From Solimicrobium silvestre (GTDB taxonomy: Bacteria; Pseudomonadota; Gammaproteobacteria; Burkholderiales; Burkholderiaceae_D), in contig NZ_PUGF01000007.1 in NCBI RefSeq assembly GCF_002976435.1, positions 62,001 to 126,000 of the forward strand: a DNA stretch of 64,000 nt. Direction: 5' to 3'. The position numbers and the translations under genes were made by a program. Positions 32,499-42,900 of this stretch are shown piece by piece. The first letter of the stretch is position 1. Every line of letters starts with the position of its first letter. The notes beneath the pieces are model-generated. The model was not told the origin of the DNA, made no database searches, and saw only the letters and a program-made list of their open reading frames with translations.

Positions 32499-35400
32499 AT
32501 GAAACCCCAGTTAATCATTAGCGATGGGCGCAGCCAGACACAACGTCAGCTGCCCGCATTAAACGGTGACTACTTTCAGCTCGATGAAATGCGTTTCGAG
32601 CAAATTTTGGCTATTGCCAACGAATATGCACGTCTGGTTCACTTTTATCAAATCGACTTGAGTATTGACGGTAATTGGCAGCAATTTTTTGGTACCGATG
32701 AAAGTATCTTGATGGCGAGCATTTTGGCGATTGATACCAATAAATTATCGAACCAATTCGAGCTGCGCATACAGGGGCAACCGCAATATCGTGAGTGGTT
32801 CCGTGACGATATAGTCAAAAAAATCGATGCCTCTTATCGTGATGTAATCAACTCCCCGCTGCTATTCGTGCGCCTGCTGAATCAATGGTTAACCGCTTTG
32901 CGCGTGCAACAAAGCGACGTTGCGATTGAAGTACGAAAGCTACTTGAAGGCATATTAAGAGGCTTGAAGTGGGAGATTCAAACCCTGTGCAACGCCACAC
33001 CACGATTACTACTGCCTTATACCGACGGTCTTTGCAGCAAATCATTCAAGGATTTAGTGGAATGGCCAGCGCCGCGCCTGCGTGCCCCGGCTTCCGACGG
33101 TAATTCATCGTCACAAGAGCAGGAAATTGGCGAAGAAAAAACGTTCACAAAAAGCGAAATTCTGCATAACTTCCACGCCTTTAATCAAGCCTTACGCATG
33201 CTACAAAACGGCATAAAAAAATTGCTGCCACTGTCCATGCTCAGCGGAAAACATGATCCGGCGGTCAGCCTGTTAATCGGTTTTGTCAGCCTTTACCAGC
33301 AATTGCAGGTTCGACTCAATCGCTTTGGTGACAAGCACATCGATTTCTACTATCACAAAGTGCTGGGCATGCAATTACAGCAGCAACGCATTGATAGTGC
33401 CTACCTCGTTATAAAACCGAGCCCCGCAGCACGTTCAATAACTATTGCGAAAGGTACTGAATTTACCGCTGGTGTCGACCAAGATCAGAATGATATTGTC
33501 TACACCGCAGATGAAGCGACGCAATTGAATAACGCCAGAGTCAGCTCTCTCCACAGCATCTATTTTGAAAAGCACCACGGAGAAACAAAACTATTGGTAA
33601 CGAAATCTAGCTACCAGCGCAGCATCGCCGTACTAAGACCCGACTGCGAAGTCGGCGAGCATGAAAAACTCCCGCCTTTGCCACTGCTCGGCGCGCCAAA
33701 ACCAGGAGAGCATCTTGCCGACGGCCAACCCACACGGTTTGGTTTTGCGATCGCGAGCCATACACTCTTAATGCAAGAAGGTGAACGGAGTATTCGCCTG
33801 CTGTTTAAATTTCGTCAAAATGAAAAATACACAATAGACGAAACTCTCAAAAGCATCGCTGAACAGTTGCAGACGCAGGGCAAACGTGAACATCTGAACA
33901 CCTCATCCTTGGAGGAAAGCGATGTATTCGTAAAACTTTTACGCAGCATGTTTCGCATTTCAATTAGCACCCTGAATGGCTGGTATGTAGTGCCAGAATA
34001 TCGACCTGAATATTATGAACTCAATTCAGAGGTGCCTAAGAATTGCCTGGCGATCCACATCACACTACCGTCAAGCACACCTGCGATTACACCTTATCAA
34101 GAAAAATTACACGCAGAATCTTTACAAACAAAAACTCCCGTTATTCGATTTGAAATGACACAAAACGAATATGCCTATCCCTACGATATTCTGACGCATT
34201 GGTTATTAGAAGAAATTGATCTTGAAATTAATGTCAAAGCTTGCCGCCAATTAGTGCTTCACAATCAAATTGGGCAAGTTAGTGCGCTCGCCCCGTTTAT
34301 GCCGTTTGGTCCTATCCCAGATCTCAGCTCTTATCTTGTAATAGGTTGCGAAGAAGTCTTAGGCAAACAATTACGTGATGTATCGCTTGATATCGAATGG
34401 GCAGGTTTGCCAAATGCGCTGGGAGGTTTCAGTGATTATTATCGTGGCTATCAAACACCATTAAAAGCCGATGATGTCAACGTAAAACTCGCCGTTTTAG
34501 TGGACGGCAAATGGAGTAAAGCTCCGGCTAGCGTACCCTTATTTCAATATGAAACCAACGAAAATGGCAGCGCTAGCAATCAAGTTAATATCGAAAATCG
34601 CATCTCACTGAAAAGTGTTGTGTCCCTGTATAAACCAACCCGCCTAACGCAATTACCAAAAGCTGGAACTCGCCTCACCTACACATCCGCCACAATGAAT
34701 GGCATGTTTAAAATTAGCCTCGACGCGCCGGAAGGCGCTTTCGGGCATCAAGAATATCCACAACTCTTGACACGAGTACTTACTCAAAATGCGCAAACCA
34801 AGAAAATTGGTTCGATGCAGGGGCTACCAAATCCACCCTATACGCCGCAAATTAGTCGCATTGTTTTCAACTACAAGGCCTTTGCCAAAATCAATTTTGA
34901 CCAAAGTCAGTCGGACAATCCCGAATTGCCTCAAGAACAATTTTTGCATTTACATCCGCTAGGATGGGAAGTGATGCGCGCCAACGAGAGCAAGCAAATT
35001 TCATTAATCCCGAAATACCCTGCCGCGGGCAATCTGATGATCGGCCTGCAAGCCGAACAACTACGAGGGCCGCTCAGCCTCTATTTCTACCTACGCGAAG
35101 ATTCATTACCGATGACAAAGATTCATCACACAGGGTTAAGCTGGTGGTATCTGGCATCGAACAAATGGAAGAGACTGCAACAAGCACAAATTCTTGATGA
35201 TTCCACTCACGGCTTTATGACAAGCGGGATCGTGCAATTACAGCTGCCCGACGAAATCAATCGAGACAACACAATAATGTCGTCCGATCAGTTTTGGATT
35301 GGTGTAACGGCCGATTACGGCATTGAACGCTTCTGTAGTTTATATGCTGTTTTTGCACAGGCCATCAAAGTGAGCTGGTCACCAACGCATGGCATGAAGC

Positions 35401-36311
35401 CAGCACCAATATTACCTGCACTGAGCCTGAATAAAAGTCGCAGCCTGATTGTCGGCGTTGATAGTATTTTGCAAGTGCGTGCCAGTTTTAATGGCAAAGC
35501 GGAAGAAACCAAACAACAATTCCGCACCCGGGCCAGCGAGCGTTTGCTTCACAAAAATCGTGCTTTGACGGCAGCCGACTATGAATTGCTCATCCTTGAA
35601 CAGTTTCCCCAAGTTTTTAAAGTAAAGTGTTTCTCGCACCTATGCTCTGATCAAAATCCGCGTACACGCGTTCGACCAGGTCACCTGCTGATTGTGCCAA
35701 TTCCATACCTCAATCAAAGTGTGCATGCCAATCAAAAACCAACACTAAGCGGACATTTGATCCACGAAATCCAGACATATATCGAGAAATTCGCCTCTGC
35801 AGATGTCATGATCAGTGTAGAAAATCCTGTTTACGAAGAAGTCCAGGTGCGCTGTACAGTCAAACTTAAGACACTAGTAAACAACAGTCGTATGAGTGGG
35901 CAAATGAGTGGTCGCTATATTGAACAAATCAATCAGGCGATCTGTGATTATTTATCGCCGTGGAATGATCGTGGGCTAAACCAGCATTTTGGTTGGACGA
36001 TACAACAAAACAATATCATTTCCTTCTTACATGATTTGGATTATATCGATGAAGTAACCGGCGTTTCATTGCTACAAATATCCACTTATGGTGACATCAA
36101 CGACCTGCGTTTCAAACTCACCAGCAATGCAAAAGCAGAACGCCATCAAAAAAACTTAACGCCAAGTTATCCATGGAGCATTACTGTTCCAATGAATGAA
36201 CATTGGATTGTTATTGTTGATCAGTTTGAACAAAAAGCCGCTAAAGCAATAGGCATTAATGAGCTCAAAGTGGGCTCAACTTTCATTATTCCGTCAAGGA
36301 AAGAGATATGA
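32499..36311 (+). CDS. eCIS baseplate wedge protein (Afp11/Pvc11, baseplate J-like)
   Basis: 1270 residues. It has the large domain arrangement of Afp11/Pvc11: an N-terminal helical domain, a middle region (KVLGMQLQQQRIDSAYLVIKPSPAARSITIAKGTEFTAGVDQDQNDIVYTADE) and a C-terminal gpJ-like domain near residue 1009 (RTRASERLLHKNRALTAADYELLILEQFPQVFKVKCF) ending in a YPWSITVP section. It forms the baseplate wedges with the Afp12-like protein. The stop overlaps the next start (ATGA). Confidence 0.9.
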   Translation: MKPQLIISDGRSQTQRQLPALNGDYFQLDEMRFEQILAIANEYARLVHFYQIDLSIDGNWQQFFGTDESILMASILAIDTNKLSNQFELRIQGQPQYREWFRDDIVKKIDASYRDVINSPLLFVRLLNQWLTALRVQQSDVAIEVRKLLEGILRGLKWEIQTLCNATPRLLLPYTDGLCSKSFKDLVEWPAPRLRAPASDGNSSSQEQEIGEEKTFTKSEILHNFHAFNQALRMLQNGIKKLLPLSMLSGKHDPAVSLLIGFVSLYQQLQVRLNRFGDKHIDFYYHKVLGMQLQQQRIDSAYLVIKPSPAARSITIAKGTEFTAGVDQDQNDIVYTADEATQLNNARVSSLHSIYFEKHHGETKLLVTKSSYQRSIAVLRPDCEVGEHEKLPPLPLLGAPKPGEHLADGQPTRFGFAIASHTLLMQEGERSIRLLFKFRQNEKYTIDETLKSIAEQLQTQGKREHLNTSSLEESDVFVKLLRSMFRISISTLNGWYVVPEYRPEYYELNSEVPKNCLAIHITLPSSTPAITPYQEKLHAESLQTKTPVIRFEMTQNEYAYPYDILTHWLLEEIDLEINVKACRQLVLHNQIGQVSALAPFMPFGPIPDLSSYLVIGCEEVLGKQLRDVSLDIEWAGLPNALGGFSDYYRGYQTPLKADDVNVKLAVLVDGKWSKAPASVPLFQYETNENGSASNQVNIENRISLKSVVSLYKPTRLTQLPKAGTRLTYTSATMNGMFKISLDAPEGAFGHQEYPQLLTRVLTQNAQTKKIGSMQGLPNPPYTPQISRIVFNYKAFAKINFDQSQSDNPELPQEQFLHLHPLGWEVMRANESKQISLIPKYPAAGNLMIGLQAEQLRGPLSLYFYLREDSLPMTKIHHTGLSWWYLASNKWKRLQQAQILDDSTHGFMTSGIVQLQLPDEINRDNTIMSSDQFWIGVTADYGIERFCSLYAVFAQAIKVSWSPTHGMKPAPILPALSLNKSRSLIVGVDSILQVRASFNGKAEETKQQFRTRASERLLHKNRALTAADYELLILEQFPQVFKVKCFSHLCSDQNPRTRVRPGHLLIVPIPYLNQSVHANQKPTLSGHLIHEIQTYIEKFASADVMISVENPVYEEVQVRCTVKLKTLVNNSRMSGQMSGRYIEQINQAICDYLSPWNDRGLNQHFGWTIQQNNIISFLHDLDYIDEVTGVSLLQISTYGDINDLRFKLTSNAKAERHQKNLTPSYPWSITVPMNEHWIVIVDQFEQKAAKAIGINELKVGSTFIIPSRKEI

Positions 36312-37126
36312 CCAGACGTACACGCCACATGCTGCAAGAACAATTCTTGCAAGGAAAAATGCCAACAGAAGAAGACTTCTCCGACCTCATCGGATCGATG
36401 TTGAATATGTTAGATGAAGGATTTGACAAAACGCCGGAAGCTGGCTTCAAAGTCGCACAACTACGCGATGGAAAATTAATGAGCTTCTACAAGGATATCA
36501 ATATCGGTAGCCCGCTATGGTCCTTCGGCCTGGGAAAATCCAATGACAATTTGAGCATCTTAGACGCACGCAATCAGGCACTACTGACGTTGTCTAGCAT
36601 CACTGGTACAGACGACATACATCGTACAGCCATTGGTATCCGTCAAATTAATCCTCAGCATGAACTCGATGTTGCCGGTTGTATCGCCTCTTATGCCCGA
36701 GTAGGACATAACGGCGAATTGGCCGTACCTGCCGACGGTAACTGGTATGACATTACCGACACCATGACCGGATGTCAGGCATGGGAAGTAATGGCTGGTG
36801 TCGGCGCGAAAGACAACGAAGGCCGTTACGCCCTCACCCATGCCTTTGCGCTCAACGCCTTCAATGACAATGGCAGCATCGACTATCACCAAACGCATTT
36901 TGGTAATAAATGCAGCCGGATCGAATTACGATGGATGTCGGAAGGCCCAAAAGAATCTTTCGAATTCAAATTGCAAATGCGCGTGGGCTGCTCTTACGGC
37001 GACGATGTTTGGATTAAATATCACATGACTCAACTTTGGTTAGACACCTTAATGTTAGAGAGTGACCAAAAGCCTTTGCGACAACCGAGCCCTCAGTATG
37101 ACGTTAAGGGAAAGGTGAAGAAATAA
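36308..37126 (+). CDS. eCIS-associated fibre/adhesin-like protein
   Basis: 272 residues. The N-terminus RRTRHMLQEQFLQGKMPTEEDFSDLIGSMLNMLDEGF looks like an attachment helix. The middle (GIRQINPQHELDVAGCIASYARVGHNGELAVPADGNWYDIT) resembles the 'hanging strand' text of phage tail fibres ahead of chaperone or receptor domains. The C-terminal part has many aromatic and charged residues. It lies between the two big baseplate genes, where the tail-fibre/receptor-binding gene may sit. No other fibre gene is in the cluster, so it may decide target binding. Tentative. Confidence 0.55.
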   Translation: MTRRTRHMLQEQFLQGKMPTEEDFSDLIGSMLNMLDEGFDKTPEAGFKVAQLRDGKLMSFYKDINIGSPLWSFGLGKSNDNLSILDARNQALLTLSSITGTDDIHRTAIGIRQINPQHELDVAGCIASYARVGHNGELAVPADGNWYDITDTMTGCQAWEVMAGVGAKDNEGRYALTHAFALNAFNDNGSIDYHQTHFGNKCSRIELRWMSEGPKESFEFKLQMRVGCSYGDDVWIKYHMTQLWLDTLMLESDQKPLRQPSPQYDVKGKVKK

Positions 37127-37128
37127 GC

Positions 37129-37422
37129 ATGGCAAACCAAGAACTCCAATTTACGATCAGTCTGGCACAGGGCAACCTCATTCTTGAGGCGTTGGCAGAG
37201 CGCCCATTCAAACAAGTGTTTGAGATTATTGGTCATCTCACCCAACAGGCCGCCATCTTATTTCCTGCCGAAGCAGGCGAAGAGAGTATTGGCAGCTTCA
37301 TCGTCAGCGTGCCACAACTTCGTTTGATCCTGGAAGTGCTTGGCGAAATTCCGTATAACCGCGTCAACCGGCTGCTTCATCAATTGCACCAACAACTGCA
37401 CGAGGCGCTTGATCTTGACTAA
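37129..37422 (+). CDS. Small eCIS-associated protein
   Basis: 97 residues, 2 bp after the fibre-like gene, so translationally coupled. It is helical (ELQFTISLAQGNLILEALAERPFKQVFEIIGHL, and LRLILEVLGEIPYNRVNRLLHQLHQQLHEALDLD). It contains two similar halves, (I/L)(I/R)LILE(A/V)L(A/G)E(R/I)P(F/Y)(K/N), suggesting an internal repeat. I recognise no family; it may be a chaperone or a wedge accessory. Confidence 0.65.
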   Translation: MANQELQFTISLAQGNLILEALAERPFKQVFEIIGHLTQQAAILFPAEAGEESIGSFIVSVPQLRLILEVLGEIPYNRVNRLLHQLHQQLHEALDLD

Positions 37423-39940
37423 TAAGGATCATATCAATCGCTTGCTGCCAGACGCCGACGGCCTCGACTTCGAGGGCCTGCGTCGGCACGGTATTGAGCT
37501 ATTGCAGGGTCTATCCGGTGGACGATGGACCGACTACAATCTGCATGATCCAGGTGTCACTCTCTTAGAAATGCTGTGTTATGGCTTAACCGATCTGGTC
37601 TACCGTACCGATTTCAATGTGGAAGATTTCCTTACCGGGGAAAATGGCGAGATCGATTATCAACAACAAGCGTTGTATCCACCGCAGGAAATTTTTCCGA
37701 ATCAAGCGCTGACTGACCTCGATTATTGCAAACTCATCTACGATCATTTGCCGAATGTGGAAGATGTCTGGATACGCAGCCACACGGAAGATAAGGCTAT
37801 GCGTGGCCTGTTCACCATCTTTATCAAACCGCAAGAATCTATATTCAGAGACAAGAAAGAAGAGATTGAACACGCCCAGCAGGTGCTGCGAGCTGATGTA
37901 ACCGCACTCGTTTCCGCCAATAGAAATCTCTGCCGCGATATTCATGAAGTGAAAATCGTGAACCCGCAGGAATTCTCATTAGCAGGTGACATAGAAATTG
38001 ATGACAGTCGGCCGCGAGCAGAAATTTACGCTGACATCTACTTTCGCTGCGCCAAATTAATTTCTTCTGGCAGTCAAATTGTGCGCTTTGAGGAAGCGCT
38101 GCAGCAAGGGATGAAATGGGAAGAAATTCTGTGCGGCCCATTAACTAATCGTGGCTATATCGATGAAAACAATTTTCTACAAGACAGCTACGATATCGAT
38201 GTCATCAAGCTCATCACACTGGTGCGCCATATTCCTGGCGTCAAGAATGTACGCTCTCTTTCTTTGATTAACGACCAAGGTGCTGTTTACGAACATCTTG
38301 AATTTGATCATAGCGATGTCGATTACCCTGTATTACATTTTATCGACGACACTGACAAAATTCTTGCGTTACGCTTGCAACATGGTCGCAGCGTAAGCGT
38401 CGATGTCAGCCAAAATACTGACATTAATCAATCACACTCTCCGCAGTCCCAACGCGAAATTCAAGCATTTGGAGAGCAAGTGATGTTGTATCTCAAAAAG
38501 CAAGAGTTTGAGCATGAAGCATTCCGGCGCAATCGCGGCAACATTGACAGCATCATCCAGTTACCACATGGTCAGAGTAGAGATTTCGCACAATATTTAT
38601 CGGTAGGCGAAAACACGCCAGCGATTTATGGCATCAACCATCATGGTGTGCCTAAATCCGAATCCGACGCCGTACACGCACGCGCAAAGCAATTAAAAGC
38701 TTACTTGTATCCATTCGAGCAAATAATGGCAAACTATCTCGGTTCTCTGCAACATGTGCGAGAGCTGTATTCCATTGACGAAGTAGTCAATCAAAGCTAT
38801 TTTTCGACCTATCTGCAAAATGCTGAAATTCCGAATATCCAAGAACTCTATGTCCCTGACGCAAATGCAAAAGAGATCGCACAAATTTTACGTGAACAGG
38901 ATCAATTCGAAGAACGCCGTAACCGTGTCTTGGACACACTATTAGCAATTTATGGCGAACAATTTCCAGAAAAAGAATTACAGCGTTACGATTATTATCA
39001 CCAAGGGCAGTTTGCGCAATCTCTGATTCGTTGCAAGATCCAACTACTCAAACACTTATGCGAACTCAGCAGTCGTCGCGGCGGCGCCATCAATTTGCAA
39101 AAAAATTGGAAAGATAATTCTGGCGCCATTCTGCAAAAACGCATCCAAATCCTTATGGGCTGTTATCAGGACACCAACAACACTTCATTGGTCGCCGCCT
39201 TACAGGACAACACTAAATATGTAAGTAATTCGCGTTACCAAGATAAGCTCCACAAACAAATTGGCGTACCAAATGAAATCGCGGCAGAAAAACTGATCTT
39301 AATTGCGAAAAAAAATGGCGCAGAAGCCTTCGCCGATTTCAAATTACCGCATGACAGCATCTGTGATGCCGTGCTACAGGCCGGCGTCAGCTGGGACAAC
39401 TATAGAATTTTTAAAGTCGATGAACAGCACGGCTGGCTCTGTTTAATCGTCCAGCACGAAGAAGTGTGGCCAATTATTTTAATGCCGTTGGACGAGATAA
39501 GCGCTTTTACGCAGAAAATGATCGAAGTACTGTCGAGTATTAGCCAACAATGTGAAGGTTTTCACCTTGTCGAACACCTGCTACTCCGACCACGCGCAAA
39601 CAATACGGACCGCCAGATAACACATGATTTTTACTGTCATCGTGTCAGCATCATTCTGCCGGCATTCACCGCGCGCTTTGCCGATATACCGGCACGATAT
39701 TGGATTGAAAACATGATCGCAGAACAGTTACCGGCACACATCATGCCGGAGTTCTATTGGTTAGATTTTCCATTCCTGGCGCAATTCGAATTACGCTACC
39801 AAAAGTGGTTATCTCAGCTACAGGTTTATGCCAGCGCCAACTACCAGGGGGAAACCGGCGACCTGGATAGCAGCGCAAATGGAATCATTGAATTCTTGAA
39901 AAAGAATCGGCATTCGCAATCGAATCGCTACTGGATATAA
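37415..39940 (+). CDS. eCIS baseplate wedge protein (Afp12/Pvc12-like)
   Basis: 841 residues with a TTG start at 37415, overlapping the previous gene by 8 bp and preceded by GAGGCG. The start gives LTNKDHINRLLPDADGLDFEGLRRHGIELLQGL, which aligns with the usual opening of Afp12-like proteins, whereas an upstream in-frame start would add 25 residues read through the other gene. SGGRWTDYNLHDPGVTLLEMLCYGLTDLVYRT is the family signature. It pairs with the Afp11-like protein to build wedges. Confidence 0.88.
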   Translation: MTNKDHINRLLPDADGLDFEGLRRHGIELLQGLSGGRWTDYNLHDPGVTLLEMLCYGLTDLVYRTDFNVEDFLTGENGEIDYQQQALYPPQEIFPNQALTDLDYCKLIYDHLPNVEDVWIRSHTEDKAMRGLFTIFIKPQESIFRDKKEEIEHAQQVLRADVTALVSANRNLCRDIHEVKIVNPQEFSLAGDIEIDDSRPRAEIYADIYFRCAKLISSGSQIVRFEEALQQGMKWEEILCGPLTNRGYIDENNFLQDSYDIDVIKLITLVRHIPGVKNVRSLSLINDQGAVYEHLEFDHSDVDYPVLHFIDDTDKILALRLQHGRSVSVDVSQNTDINQSHSPQSQREIQAFGEQVMLYLKKQEFEHEAFRRNRGNIDSIIQLPHGQSRDFAQYLSVGENTPAIYGINHHGVPKSESDAVHARAKQLKAYLYPFEQIMANYLGSLQHVRELYSIDEVVNQSYFSTYLQNAEIPNIQELYVPDANAKEIAQILREQDQFEERRNRVLDTLLAIYGEQFPEKELQRYDYYHQGQFAQSLIRCKIQLLKHLCELSSRRGGAINLQKNWKDNSGAILQKRIQILMGCYQDTNNTSLVAALQDNTKYVSNSRYQDKLHKQIGVPNEIAAEKLILIAKKNGAEAFADFKLPHDSICDAVLQAGVSWDNYRIFKVDEQHGWLCLIVQHEEVWPIILMPLDEISAFTQKMIEVLSSISQQCEGFHLVEHLLLRPRANNTDRQITHDFYCHRVSIILPAFTARFADIPARYWIENMIAEQLPAHIMPEFYWLDFPFLAQFELRYQKWLSQLQVYASANYQGETGDLDSSANGIIEFLKKNRHSQSNRYWI

Positions 39941-39945
39941 ACACG

Positions 39946-42900
39946 TTGAGAACCCATCACTCCATCCATGAGCTCATATTTGATCTGTCCTTTGCCAGTG
40001 CACAGGCAGATGGTTCTGCATGGTCTGAATGGATTAAGTATTCTCTCCTACCCGTAATCGATGAAGTACTGGACCAACATGCTACAACGGCCAAGCTGGC
40101 ACCACAAAGAACCAAGCGAATAAAAAAAATCGAGCTCGATTTAGGGACAGTCTTTGAAGATGAAACAGGCACCGAAATCGCCAGGCGCATACATGCACAA
40201 CTGAGCGCGGCACTGGATTATCAGCTACAAGAACATACGGCGGCCGAATTAAGCGGTGAACATAAAGCACAGGCACTGCATGATTTGCACTATTTTTTGA
40301 AGACCGGTGCTATCTCTTGGGAAAAATCGAATAAAACAAGATTCGCGCATAAAAAACTCTTGCACGACGCGCTTAATCAGCAAAATCATGCGCAGCTGCT
40401 GCAAGAAATTACTGAAAGTCCACGCCAGTTAAATCGCCTGGTACAGCAATATGATACCGGCGAATTATTTCAAATTGCCAACCGCATGCTCGCCAGCTGG
40501 ACAAAAGAACTCAGTGAAACCGTACTCGACTGGATCAGCTTAGAACTACTCGCCCAAGGTGAAAGCGAAAGAAATCATGCGGAATTTTGGATGTATCTTT
40601 TGCCAATCCTACGTCACACGAACGTGGATTTTACGCAGATAGTTCACCCATGGTTAAAACAAAAACAAACCACGGTTGAGGTCGCGACGACAAATTATCG
40701 TCGTTTACTTGCCGACAAAAGTGGGCTATCAAACGCCACATGGCTCGCACTCAGTAACGCACTTGAGCATTACGAAGCGCAAATGAGATCCACTTCAGCT
40801 AGCGCATTTGTAGTGGGCGCAGTCAACGAATACAAAAGCGGGAGTGTAGACAGCCAATATAACGAAGCGCAACCCGCTTCAAACCAGTCTGCGCAGGATG
40901 AGTTACATCGATCATATCGACGGCGCCTGCAAGCGGCACGCATAGGCCGGGACTCAAATCAGGCCATAGAAGAAAGTGAATCCGAAGAAGCGCAACAGAT
41001 CTTTACAATAGAAGAGCGTACTCACATTACTCAGAGTTTGGCACAAGGCGACTTTGCCAAACTCGAACCACACTGGCACCGCTTGCTCTTACTCGCTCCA
41101 CATTTTGTGCGGGATCAACATGGCGAAGCATGGTCGATCTGGCTGAAAAATTTTGATCATGCACATTGCCTCGATCTCATCGCTGTCTTGCAGCCGCAAT
41201 GTGCCTGGTTCATACTCCAGACATTTCAGGCCAATATCGCAAGTTATTCGCGAGCTACATTAGATCAAGTTATTACCTATGCTATTTCGGTCAAACCTGA
41301 ACAGCTTCAGGTAAATGAATTAACCCAATTTACGCTGGAGCACGTAACGTCGGGAAATATAAATAGCAAGAAAACGGCGGATCAGCTAACGCAAGCACGG
41401 CACGCATTAAAAACCGCCAATATTGCATTACTTGCGCCATTCTGGCGGCAGCTAATTAGTCAACATAGTGATCTCATCCAACAACTTTTACCCCACTATT
41501 TGGAGGTTTGGTTAGCTAACTTCCCTATTCGCTATTTGCAAGATCTGGTCATTCTATTACAAACCGAAGCGAGCACGGCATGGGCACCACAACGTTACTA
41601 CGCCGAAGATAGCAACGCCACTATGCCGATACAACGCGGCTATCGCTTGTTATTGCAAGCACCTGTACAGAGTTTAAGTAGGGAAGAATTCATACAACGC
41701 ATTACGCAGGAAGTACGGGAACATCCCTCTGATGCGGCAACTTTAGCGGCAATAAATACGTCCGTGTTGCCAGAACAATCGGCACAGCTGGTAACTGATA
41801 AGATAAATCGTGACGACATTATTGGGATGGCAACGGCACAAATCCGAACCGCGTTACACGGCCCCCTGCCATTGAACGCAGTAGATATCCTTCAAAATTC
41901 TCCTACTACCGCGAAGGTACAGGAATCTAGACACGCCGGACAAGCTACGGCTGCAGAGTACACACATCAACTAAATTCGTCCGCTAATGAAATCGCGAGC
42001 ACGAATGAAGCATTTAGAAGTGCCGAAGTACTCAAGAAGATCTCAAGCAAGCAAAACATCGCCAAGCAGTACATTAAGGCAGATGAGCAGACGGCACATG
42101 AAGAACACTCCCATCCTGCGACAAGCCAAAACCAAGTAATGCCCCTCACTGCCGAACAAGTGCTGCTAGTTTTGCAAACTGCAAATCTAGCGCAACTGAA
42201 TGGGATATGGGAACAGGCTGTAAAAAAACAGCCGAAGCTGCTAATTGATTGCTACCGTCAGTTGTCGTCAAGGGAGAGTAAAATATTAAGCGATGTTTTT
42301 ACGATGGAACAAAATTTAACGCTTGCCCGATTGCTTCATCCCCACATCGCCGAGCTGCTCAATGAATTGATCAACAATGCCGGCTTCATTACGGAAACCG
42401 CATCAAGATTGGCATTAAATTCAAAACATGGACACAGCAGCTTATCGACGGAGTTCGTGCAAAATTTAGTCATCGACATTAGTTTAAATACTTTACAGAC
42501 ACAGCTATCTGCGCCCTCTTTGATCCAGAACCTCGCCCGCGTGATGTTGGGCAGCGATGACTTATTTCAAGAATTTTGTGAGCAATTGGTGAAGAACGGG
42601 ACATCACATCCGATGCCCCTTTTATCCACCACCCTCACCCGGAATTTCTTATTGCGTGGCACAAACCAACATGTCAGTTCTGATTTATTACCAGGTACGC
42701 CAACAGATCCAAGCTCAAGCGATCGCATTGCGCAATCTATTAAAGATTACATAAATACTCTTCTAAAAAATACGAATGTCGCCGCTCTCAATGCTGTGTG
42801 GAATACGATCATTCTTTCGCACGCCACCACACTAGTATCTAATTTCAAACAATTGGATCGCCAGGAACGCTTACGCCTGGTGCAGTCGCTGTCTAAAGAA